Source: an uncultured Collinsella sp. (GTDB lineage: Bacteria; Actinomycetota; Coriobacteriia; Coriobacteriales; Coriobacteriaceae). Taken from it: DNA of 6,340 nucleotides. Positions 1-6,321 of the stretch are shown piece by piece. The translations under genes were made by a program, and so were the position numbers. The stretch covers positions 1-6,340 of the forward strand of contig CAJLUE010000088.1 of assembly GCA_905209765.1 (NCBI GenBank), in the 5' to 3' direction. A model generated the notes under the pieces. That model searched no databases. It was not told the origin of the DNA and saw only the letters and a list, made by a program, of their open reading frames with translations. Numbering within the stretch: position 1 is the stretch's first letter; each line of letters starts with the position of its first letter.

Positions 1-45
1 CCCATTGCTGGGAGCTCTTTCATTTAATGGTGCGGGCGAAAGGAC
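1..45 (-). repeat. Duplicate of tRNA-Leu 3' end plus terminator (copy A)
   Basis: These 45 bases are identical to 190-234, an offset of 189. Read on the minus strand, the copy holds the last 18 nt of the tRNA-Leu gene including CCA (45-28) and the post-tRNA spacer. It then holds the loop and most of the stem of the tRNA terminator, cut by the window edge. The rest of the tRNA is missing: from position 46 the sequence differs completely. The identity ends inside the T-arm of the tRNA, and on the left it may continue outside the window. Either a tRNA-targeting integration left a 3'-end duplication, or a tandem tRNA copy was overwritten. The repeat is directly visible; its origin is inferred. 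Confidence 0.9.
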
Positions 46-189
46 GTCCGCGTATCCGCTTCGCGGATCCGCACCGGCTTCGGCCGCCTGCCGGCGTCCT
101 CGCCAGCTCGCTAAAAACACTCCGCGTTTTCTTTACGCTCGCTCCTTCGCAGGTTCAAGTCCCCGCGATGGGCCCATAACAAAAAAGCT
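46..189. other. Gene-free structured stretch between the two tRNA-Leu 3' copies
   Basis: No credible gene is seen here. The stretch is rich in short hairpins. One is a 6-bp stem with a 3-nt loop (54-59/63-68). Another is a 4-bp stem closed by a C(UUCG)G tetraloop (75-78/83-86). A third is a 5-bp AAAAC/GTTTT stem (114-118/126-130). GCTCGCT occurs twice (106-112 and 137-143). Bases 151-162 match a tRNA T-arm (AGGTTCAAGTCC) on the plus strand and are the exact reverse complement of the T-arm of the nearby tRNA-Leu. The flanking bases do not form a good T-stem, so this is a tRNA-derived fragment at most. Confidence 0.6.
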
Positions 190-205
190 CCCATTGCTGG
201 GAGCT
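180..205 (-). terminator. Rho-independent terminator of tRNA-Leu
   Basis: On the minus strand an 8-bp perfect stem, AGCTCCCA/TGGGAGCT, closes a GCAA loop (plus-strand arms 186-193 and 198-205). A run of six T follows directly (186-181). It lies 12 bp beyond the encoded CCA of the tRNA-Leu gene. The plus-strand reading has the same hairpin but only a broken T run (CTTTCATTT), so termination in that direction would be weaker. Confidence 0.9.
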
Positions 206-216
206 CTTTCATTTAA

Positions 217-303
217 TGGTGCGGGCGAAAGGACTTGAACCTTCATGGGGTTGCCCCCATACGGACCTGAACCGTACGCGTCTGCCAATTCCGCCACGCC
301 CGC
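217..303 (-). tRNA. tRNA-Leu, anticodon CAG
   Basis: Minus-strand cloverleaf, 87 nt with an encoded CCA. The acceptor stem GCGGGCG pairs with CGCCCGC, followed by discriminator A and CCA (219-217). The D-arm carries GCG/CGC. The anticodon stem TACGG/CCGTA encloses the loop TTCAGGT, giving anticodon CAG, which reads CUG. The long variable arm forms a TGGGG/CCCCA stem, as expected for a class II tRNA. The T-arm has GAAGG, loop TTCAAGT and CCTTT, with one G-U pair. The long variable arm, the A73 discriminator and CAG agree on leucine. All arms pair, so the gene looks intact. It has its own promoter (315-343) and terminator (180-205). Its 3' end is duplicated at 1-45. Confidence 0.97.
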
Positions 304-314
304 GTGCAGGAATT

Positions 315-343
315 AGAATAACGGAGCGCCACCGCGAACGCAA
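315..343 (-). promoter_or_regulatory. Sigma-70-type promoter of tRNA-Leu
   Basis: On the minus strand TTGCGT (343-338) and TATTCT (320-315) are separated by exactly 17 nt. A start about 7 nt below the -10 box would give a leader of only a few bases before the tRNA 5' end at 303, as is common for tRNA genes. It sits directly below the tatD stop, where I see no terminator, so read-through from tatD is also possible. Confidence 0.6.
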
Positions 344-346
344 GAA

Positions 347-1264
347 CTATTTTTGAAAAAGTTTGCAGGCATTTTCCCAGGCAGCTCGAGCGATTGCTTC
401 AGCGTCCTCGCCGGTACGATCGACGCGGTCGTTGACCAGCGCGTTTGCTGTGATGGAAATCATTGCAGGCTCGCACTCAAGACCGCGAATGGGCTCCGGC
501 GCCATATAGGGACAATCCGTCTCGAACAAAATACGGTCGAGCGGGGTTGCCGCGAATGCCTCGCGCACGTCGTCGTTGCGCTTAAAGGTAGCCGCGCCGC
601 CATAGGCGATGTAACAACCCAAATCCACAAAGCGCTCCATCGTGGCTCGGTCCTCGCCAAAGCAGTGCAGTACGCAACCGGCCTGGGGCACGCCGACCTC
701 GCGCAACACGTTGTAGGCATCCACATGCGAGGTGCGCTCCTCGTCCGTGTCCTCATGACGCAGATGCAGCTCTACCGGCACATTGCGGCGTACGGCAACC
801 TCGAGTTGGCGCGCCATACAGTCGATCTGCACGTCGTGGGGCGCCGGCGCGACATCGTCGTCATAGTCCATGTGGTAGTCCAAACCGATCTCGCCAATGC
901 CAACGCATAGGGGATCATCGAGTGCAGCCACAATCTGGGCATGGATGTTATCGGTATAGTCGGGAGCGCCATAGGGGTGCACACCGACGAGGTACTTGAT
1001 CTGCGGGATATCCCGCATCGGCAGGATCTCGCGAACCAGCCAGTCGCTATAGTCCGTCACGCTGCGTTTGTCAGCGATGGGGTCGAACATCGTCACCAAC
1101 AGGTCGACGCCCGCGGCTTTGGCGCGCACGAGCGTCTCGGGCACTTCCTTGCTCCAAAAAGAGAGCAGGTGCGCATGCGTATCGGCAAGCGGCGCCAGCG
1201 GCACCGGGCAGGCCACCGTTTTCTTCTTTTTGGTAAACGTCACGCGTTCGACATTAGGCGTCAT
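347..1264 (-). CDS. tatD: TatD family metal-dependent hydrolase (DNase), 305 aa
   Basis: A TIM-barrel metal-dependent hydrolase of the TatD family, whose members are cytoplasmic 3'-5' DNA exonucleases or metal-dependent hydrolases. All expected metal ligands are visible: H30 and H32 in DTHAHL, E125 in GEIGLDYH, H167 in ELHLRH, H200 in LHCFG and D250 in ETDCPY. GVHP (94-97) is another family mark. I chose the ATG at 1264 because AGGAG lies 7 nt upstream and because the protein then begins close to the barrel. The open frame runs back to 1375, but that part lies inside rsmA and has no family similarity. Even so, about 27 residues with a KKKK run (12-15) precede the first metal motif, more than in typical TatD proteins. 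The start overlaps the rsmA end by 11 bp, suggesting co-translation. Family assignment is firm; the physiological substrate is not known from sequence. Confidence 0.95.
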   Translation of the reverse strand: MTPNVERVTFTKKKKTVACPVPLAPLADTHAHLLSFWSKEVPETLVRAKAAGVDLLVTMFDPIADKRSVTDYSDWLVREILPMRDIPQIKYLVGVHPYGAPDYTDNIHAQIVAALDDPLCVGIGEIGLDYHMDYDDDVAPAPHDVQIDCMARQLEVAVRRNVPVELHLRHEDTDEERTSHVDAYNVLREVGVPQAGCVLHCFGEDRATMERFVDLGCYIAYGGAATFKRNDDVREAFAATPLDRILFETDCPYMAPEPIRGLECEPAMISITANALVNDRVDRTGEDAEAIARAAWENACKLFQK

Positions 1265-2114
1265 GGGAAAGCTCCTGAGCCAAGCGGACAAAGGCGGCAA
1301 CGTCGAGCGTCTCGGCGCGCGTGGTAGGTGCGATACCGCAGGCCTCAAAAGCGGCGTCGAGCGCGTCCTTGGCAAAGCCGTTGGCGCTCATGGAGTTGCG
1401 GATCGTCTTGCGGCGCTGGGCAAATGCAGCGTCGATCACACGGGCCACAAACTCGCGGTCGATGCCCTCGGGTACCACACCGTCAACGCGATCGATGCGC
1501 ACTACGGCAGAATCCACATGCGGCGCCGGCATAAAGCAGCGCGGCGGCACCTCAAAGCGCCCCGTCACCTGCGCATACAGACCAAGCTTTGCCGTGTAGC
1601 CGCCATAGGTCTTGTTGCCCGGCGTTGCGGCAATACGATCTGCAACTTCCTTTTGCACCATGACGACAGCGCGCTTAAGCGCGGGCATCGTCTGGAAGAA
1701 CTGAAGGATGATCGTCGCTGCCACGTTATAGGGCAGATTCGCGACAAACACCGTGGGCTCACCACCGGCAGCCTGCTCAATCTGCTCCGGCGTCACCTTG
1801 AGCGCATCGCCCATGATAAAGCGGAAGTTGGCATAGTCGGCGGCGTGGGCGTCGAGCACCGGCTCAAGCTCGGGATCGGCCTCAATCGACGTAACGCATG
1901 CCGCCTCCTGCAGCAGGGCCAACGTCAGCGTGCCGCAACCCGGGCCGACCTCGAGCGCGCGCTCATCGCCCGCAAGCTCAGCGAGCTCACAGATACGTTC
2001 GATCACATGGTTGTCGATCAGGAAGTTTTGGCCCAGGCGATGCTTGGTCGCAAGGCCAAACTCCTCTAGCAGCTCCCTAGTTGCCGTGGGGTTTGCCAAA
2101 GGCGAAGTTGTCAT
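1254..2114 (-). CDS. rsmA: 16S rRNA dimethyladenosine transferase RsmA (KsgA), 286 aa
   Basis: S-adenosylmethionine-dependent methyltransferase that adds two methyl groups to each of the adjacent adenines A1518 and A1519 near the 3' end of 16S rRNA, a late step in 30S assembly. Loss of its activity is known to give kasugamycin resistance. Family marks in order: LGQNFL (27-32), the SAM-binding loop EVGPGCGTLT (55-64), an acidic residue after the second strand (E78), GD at 102-103, and the catalytic motif NLPYNVA (126-132). The C-terminal part (about 190-286) is the small helical domain. Length is close to the 270-290 aa usual for the family. The ATG at 2114 has AAGGAGG 5 nt upstream. It follows metG, from which it is separated by a hairpin terminator, and overlaps tatD, which lies downstream. 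Confidence 0.97.
   Translation of the reverse strand: MTTSPLANPTATRELLEEFGLATKHRLGQNFLIDNHVIERICELAELAGDERALEVGPGCGTLTLALLQEAACVTSIEADPELEPVLDAHAADYANFRFIMGDALKVTPEQIEQAAGGEPTVFVANLPYNVAATIILQFFQTMPALKRAVVMVQKEVADRIAATPGNKTYGGYTAKLGLYAQVTGRFEVPPRCFMPAPHVDSAVVRIDRVDGVVPEGIDREFVARVIDAAFAQRRKTIRNSMSANGFAKDALDAAFEACGIAPTTRAETLDVAAFVRLAQELSHDA
1272..1276 (-). promoter_or_regulatory. Ribosome binding site that fixes the tatD start
   Basis: AGGAG on the minus strand, 7 nt before the ATG at 1264 and inside the last codons of rsmA. It supports the 305-aa product over the 342-aa open frame that begins at 1375. Confidence 0.75.
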
Positions 2115-2145
2115 GGTTGCCTCCTTAACATGGTGGCTGCATCGT

Positions 2146-2182
2146 AAAGCAAAAGGGCATGGACCGTTGCGGCCATGCCCTT
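2146..2182 (-). terminator. Rho-independent terminator after metG
   Basis: Minus-strand stem AAGGGCATGG/CCATGCCCTT (plus-strand arms 2173-2182 and 2153-2162), ten perfect pairs. The ten-base loop can fold further as CCG/CGG with one bulge. The 3' arm runs into TTTTGCTTT. It begins 40 bp after the metG stop and ends about 38 bp before the rsmA ATG, so it should separate or attenuate metG and rsmA-tatD expression. Confidence 0.8.
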
Positions 2183-2221
2183 ACATCTAAACAGCAAATT
2201 GCCGATATGGCGCGCAGCGGC

Positions 2222-3823
<1,602 letters not shown>

Positions 3824-3892
3824 GGGGTTTGTCCTCCAGAAAAACGTTGCATACAGGGGATGATTCTAGCGCAAGGGCTGGATATCCTCCAT

Positions 3893-4771
3893 CTATTGCA
3901 TATCGAGCACCATGGCATAGACATCGCGCTTGCGGCGCGAGTACTTCTGTGACAGGCGCTTTGCCACCGCGGAGGCGGGCTCCCCCTCCTCGAGCGCGGT
4001 GCGAATGTCCTCGCGCAGGGCCTCGTCGGGGTCTACCGCTGCGGCTCCAACCGACGCAATACCGGCATCCTCGTCCTCACTCGGCGGCGCGATGACCAGC
4101 GCGATCTCGCCCTTTACCTCGCCACGGGCACGCAGCTCCTCGGTTAGCTGGGCGGCGGGTCCGCGCAAGACTTCCTCGTGCAGTTTGGTGAGCTCGCGGC
4201 AAACGGCAACATCGCGCTGGGGAAAGACCTCGGCCACGGCCTCGAGCGTCGCGACGATGCGATGTGGAGACTCGTAGAAGATGAGCGCGCCGGGGACGAC
4301 GGCAAGGCGCTGCAGTCGGCGCACGCGGTCGCCGTGCTTGCGGCCCAAAAAGCCTTCGAAGAAGAAATGCTCGCAGGGAATACCGGACGATACGAGCGCC
4401 GTGACGCAAGCAGAGGGGCCGGGAATAACCTCGACAGGCACATCCGCCTCGCGCGCCGCCTCAACCAAAGCCTGGCCGGGATCAGACACACTCGGCATAC
4501 CGGCGTCCGAGGCAAAGGCGAGGGTCTCCCCCGCCAGCAGGCGGTCGACCAGGCCAGCTGCGCGACTTGCGATCACATTCTCGTCGCAACGAACGAGCGG
4601 CTTGGAGATGCCTAGGTGCATCAGCAACTTTGAGGTCACACGCGTGTCTTCGCAGCAGATGGCATCGGCGGCGGCAAAGGCCTCGCCGACGCGCGGGGAC
4701 AGGTCGCCCAGATTGCCGATGGGCGTACCGACCACATAAAGTTTGCCCGTGCGGGCGCTGTTTTGCGTCAT
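3893..4771 (-). CDS. rsmI: 16S rRNA (cytidine1402-2'-O)-methyltransferase RsmI, 292 aa
   Basis: Tetrapyrrole-methylase-fold enzyme that uses S-adenosylmethionine to methylate the 2'-hydroxyl of C1402 in the 16S rRNA P site. The same nucleotide is N4-methylated by RsmH in bacteria. Motifs in order: VGTPIGNLGDLSPR (14-27), CEDTR (40-44), SDAGMPSVSDPG (88-99), IPGPSA (116-121), FEGFL (138-142), FYESPHR (165-171), then the RELTKLHEE segment. Length fits the family (about 280-295). The ATG at 4771 follows the stop of the GH5-like gene by six bases. The only upstream help is TAGG, which includes that stop codon, so translation is probably coupled to the upstream gene. The C-terminal tail (about 228-292) is charged and ends in a lysine/arginine-rich stretch plausible for RNA binding. 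Confidence 0.96.
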   Translation of the reverse strand: MTQNSARTGKLYVVGTPIGNLGDLSPRVGEAFAAADAICCEDTRVTSKLLMHLGISKPLVRCDENVIASRAAGLVDRLLAGETLAFASDAGMPSVSDPGQALVEAAREADVPVEVIPGPSACVTALVSSGIPCEHFFFEGFLGRKHGDRVRRLQRLAVVPGALIFYESPHRIVATLEAVAEVFPQRDVAVCRELTKLHEEVLRGPAAQLTEELRARGEVKGEIALVIAPPSEDEDAGIASVGAAAVDPDEALREDIRTALEEGEPASAVAKRLSQKYSRRKRDVYAMVLDMQ

Positions 4772-4777
4772 ATCAAC

Positions 4778-5839
4778 CTATTCAATCATGCCGCGCTCGA
4801 GCGTGCCGAGTGCCGCGCGGGCGTCCCATGCTGCAATACGCTTCTCGGTCTTCCACGTTTGGAAGAACCAGCCAGCCGCCGGCGCAAACGATGACAGCTG
4901 GTTGGCGATGAACACGCGCTCGTAGGCATTGCGGCCCTCGGGCGTAACCGACGAGTTGGCGAAGATCGCCGCGCCCGACCATTCGCCCACCAAAACGGGG
5001 AACCCAGTTGCGACCGCCTCTTTGAGCTCACGCTTGTTGCGCGAAATCGCCGTCGTCAGACCGCGCGGGCTCGTGATGTCGAGCGCATACTCGTCGCGGT
5101 AATGGTACAGGTGAAGGTCCATGTAGACGTTCTTGTACTTGGCACCGCGCATAAAGTGCTTCCACTCGCCAGGGTGTCCCGAAGAGGAAAAGACGACGAT
5201 CTTGTCCTCGGGCATATGCGAACGAACGAGCTCGTACGCGTCACGATAGAAGTTGCGCAGGTAGTGCGCCGGAATGCCATCCGTCATGGTAAAGAGGCTC
5301 TTGCGTACGCTCATCTGCGGCGTATCCAACAGCTCGATGCCCAGCAGGCTCTCGGCCTCACCATAGCGATCGGCCAGGCGCTCGAGCACATCGAGCGCAA
5401 CGTGACGGCCGTTGGTGGACGAATGCCACTCGGCAACAGCCTCCGGAGTGGTGGGCGAATCGTTGGAATCGCCCTGACCGCCGGGTACAGTCGCCAGATC
5501 GAACAGTACGCGGATGTTGTACTTGGCGGCCCACTCAATAGCGCGATCGATATAATCGACGACCGAGATGTAGGAAGCGTCGGACTCCTGCGAGCCAAAG
5601 GCATACCACGGCACCGGCAGGCGCACGGCGTTGAGACCGATCTGCGCCATACGGCGAAAATCGTCCTCACTCACAAACGTCTCGTAATGGCGACGCATGC
5701 GCTCGTTATAAGCAGCGGTGCCCATGGCCTCCTGCAGCTCGGCTGCATTGGATGCTCCGGTCGCTGCATAGAGCGACGGGGTCACCCAGGGCTCGGGAAT
5801 AAACCAGCCAGAGAGATTAACGCCGAGAATCCTCTCCAT
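4778..5839 (-). CDS. GH5-like (cellulase/exo-glucanase fold) protein with altered catalytic motifs, 353 aa
   Basis: The fold is recognisable as glycoside hydrolase family 5, nearest in style to exo-beta-1,3-glucanases. It has GVNLSGWFIPEPWVTPS near the N-terminus (6-22), NAVRLPVPW (70-78), VLFDLATVPGGQ (111-122), GIELLDTP (167-174), DLHLYHY (241-247), VLVGEWSGA (282-290) and a late tryptophan segment (324-329). R73, H243, Y245 and the expected nucleophile E286 are present. The family's NEP acid/base motif, however, reads D172-T173-P174, and the usual DLH reads DLA (A116). Retaining hydrolysis is therefore doubtful; it may be a carbohydrate-binding or regulatory relative. No signal peptide or membrane segment is seen, so it is probably cytoplasmic. 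The frame is open back to 6058, but the ATG at 5839 has AAGGGGG 5 nt upstream and begins directly at the domain. It leads into rsmI and may head an operon with rsmI and perhaps metG. Function is not established. Confidence 0.85.
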   Translation of the reverse strand: MERILGVNLSGWFIPEPWVTPSLYAATGASNAAELQEAMGTAAYNERMRRHYETFVSEDDFRRMAQIGLNAVRLPVPWYAFGSQESDASYISVVDYIDRAIEWAAKYNIRVLFDLATVPGGQGDSNDSPTTPEAVAEWHSSTNGRHVALDVLERLADRYGEAESLLGIELLDTPQMSVRKSLFTMTDGIPAHYLRNFYRDAYELVRSHMPEDKIVVFSSSGHPGEWKHFMRGAKYKNVYMDLHLYHYRDEYALDITSPRGLTTAISRNKRELKEAVATGFPVLVGEWSGAAIFANSSVTPEGRNAYERVFIANQLSSFAPAAGWFFQTWKTEKRIAAWDARAALGTLERGMIE

Positions 5840-5844
5840 CACGG

Positions 5845-5851
5845 CCCCCTT
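5845..5851 (-). promoter_or_regulatory. Ribosome binding site that fixes the GH5-like start
   Basis: AAGGGGG on the minus strand, 5 nt before the ATG at 5839. It can pair along its full length with the 16S anti-Shine-Dalgarno sequence if one G-U pair is allowed. It supports the 353-aa product over the 426-aa open frame, whose extra N-terminal 73 residues have no domain character. An in-frame GTG directly precedes the ATG and cannot be excluded as a start. Confidence 0.65.
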
Positions 5852-5859
5852 CGAATCGC

Positions 5860-5874
5860 GCAGGCCGAACCTGC
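5860..5874 (-). promoter_or_regulatory. Small hairpin in the leader of the GH5-like gene
   Basis: Minus-strand GCAGG/CCTGC stem of five pairs around a TTCGG loop. It is 9 nt upstream of the ribosome binding site. There is no T run, so it is not a terminator. It could be a leader structure or chance in GC-rich DNA. Confidence 0.3.
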
Positions 5875-5904
5875 ATCGTATTGCATAGGAAAAGTATCGT
5901 TTTG

Positions 5905-5941
5905 AGTATACCCGCGCGTGCGGACAGGCGACCGAACGGTC
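5905..5941 (-). promoter_or_regulatory. Candidate promoter and operator of the GH5-like gene
   Basis: TATACT (5910-5905) matches the -10 consensus at five of six positions and would give a leader of about 60 nt. At 17-nt spacing the -35 position (5933-5928) reads GGTCGC, a poor match. That position overlaps a perfect 12-bp palindrome, GACCGTTCGGTC (5941-5930). A weak -35 overlapped by a palindrome suggests a regulator-controlled promoter, but no regulator is encoded nearby in the window. Confidence 0.35.
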
Positions 5942-6064
5942 TACAAAGTGGCACAAAAGTGGGAGGAATGTCCGGGCGGGCGGGCCCGAGATAGCGCGCC
6001 GAGATGCGCACGTGCGCCGGAAGTAGGCGGCCGAAAAGCGCGCCCCGTTTTTTCGCAAGAGACT
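5942..6064. other. Intergenic DNA without a gene
   Basis: No gene is supported. Visible details are two AC-AAA-GTGG motifs one helical turn apart (5941-5951 and 5952-5962), a CGGG-rich run (5973-5988) and a perfect 12-bp palindrome GCGCACGTGCGC (6006-6017). The part from about 6003 to 6046 weakly resembles the 62-bp repeat unit that follows (ATGCGC near its left end, CCCGTT at its right end) and could be a decayed fifth copy. Confidence 0.5.
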
Positions 6065-6294
6065 GGGATGCGCTTTCCGTTCGAGGCCTCAACCGGAAAA
6101 TGTATCCCGTTCTGAGCGCGGGATCTGGGACGCAGTTTCCGCCAAGGGCCGCAAAAGGAAAGCGCGTCCCATTCTGACGCCGGATTCCGGTCCACACTTT
6201 CCCAAACAGGCTCAAAGCGGAAAGCGCATCCCGCTCTGAAGCCAAATTCCGGGATGCAGTTTCCGCAGGAGCCCTCGGTAAAAGAAAAAGGACC
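6065..6294. repeat. Tandem 62-bp repeat units with internal palindromes
   Basis: Units begin at 6065, 6127, 6189 and 6251, a period of exactly 62 bp. Each has a 44-bp imperfect palindrome with arms like GGGAYGCRSTTTCC and GGAAARCGCRTCCC around a 14-16 nt centre, and an 18-bp linker resembling RTTCTGAcGCcGGATTCC. Unit 1 (6065-6108) pairs at 14 of 15 arm positions with two G-U pairs, unit 2 (6127-6170) at 12 of 14, and unit 3 (6189-6232) at about 9 of 14. Unit 4 keeps its left arm, but its right arm is replaced by the tRNA terminator region. Sequence divergence between units is substantial while spacing is exact. Open frames through this block come from the repeats and are not genes. Confidence 0.85.
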
Positions 6295-6310
6295 CCTTTG
6301 CAGAGGTCCT
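6280..6310 (-). terminator. Rho-independent terminator of the upstream tRNA
   Basis: Minus-strand stem AGGACCTCT/AGGGGTCCT, nine pairs with one T-G, closes a GCAA loop (plus-strand arms 6302-6310 and 6289-6297). TTTTCTTT follows. It begins 12 bp after the tRNA end at 6322. Design and spacing match the tRNA-Leu terminator at 180-205. Confidence 0.85.
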
Positions 6311-6321
6311 AGTCAATTCAA

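Noticed and set aside
114..173. Complete plus-strand tRNA built from the AAAAC/GTTTT arm, the T-arm-like motif and a CCCA end
   Set aside because: The loop lacks a normal anticodon context, the T-stem does not pair, and no acceptor 5' strand or D-arm was found.
5..238. Plus-strand frame with the same peptide at both ends
   Set aside because: The repeated peptide is only the 45-bp tRNA/terminator duplicate read twice in frame (offset 189 is divisible by three). It runs antisense into tRNA-Leu.
1265..1375. N-terminal extension of tatD to 342 aa
   Set aside because: It lies wholly inside rsmA in another frame, while AGGAG directly supports the ATG at 1264.
1068..2069. Plus-strand open frame (333 aa) opposite rsmA
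   Set aside because: Antisense shadow of rsmA and of the tatD start, with no domain features and no convincing ribosome binding site.
3863..3892. Promoter of metG with -10 TAGAAT
   Set aside because: The -10 is reasonable, but the hexamer at 17-nt spacing (TGGAGG) is a poor -35, so a separate metG promoter is not supported strongly enough to list.
5840..6058. N-terminal extension of the GH5-like frame to 426 aa
   Set aside because: The extra 73 residues are rich in Arg and Cys with no domain character. A strong RBS sits just before the ATG at 5839, where the family similarity begins, and the candidate promoter lies within the extension.
5918..6115. Plus-strand 65-aa frame upstream of the GH5-like gene
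   Set aside because: It overlaps the promoter-like zone and the first repeat unit, and has no RBS or domain evidence.
5817..6245. Minus-strand open frames across the 62-bp repeats
   Set aside because: They consist of translated palindrome units and linkers (repeated RxPFxA-like segments) with no separate evidence of coding.
6065..6294. CRISPR array
   Set aside because: The linkers are similar to each other and the palindromic parts vary, which is the reverse of a CRISPR array. Unit size and divergence fit tandem palindromic repeats.
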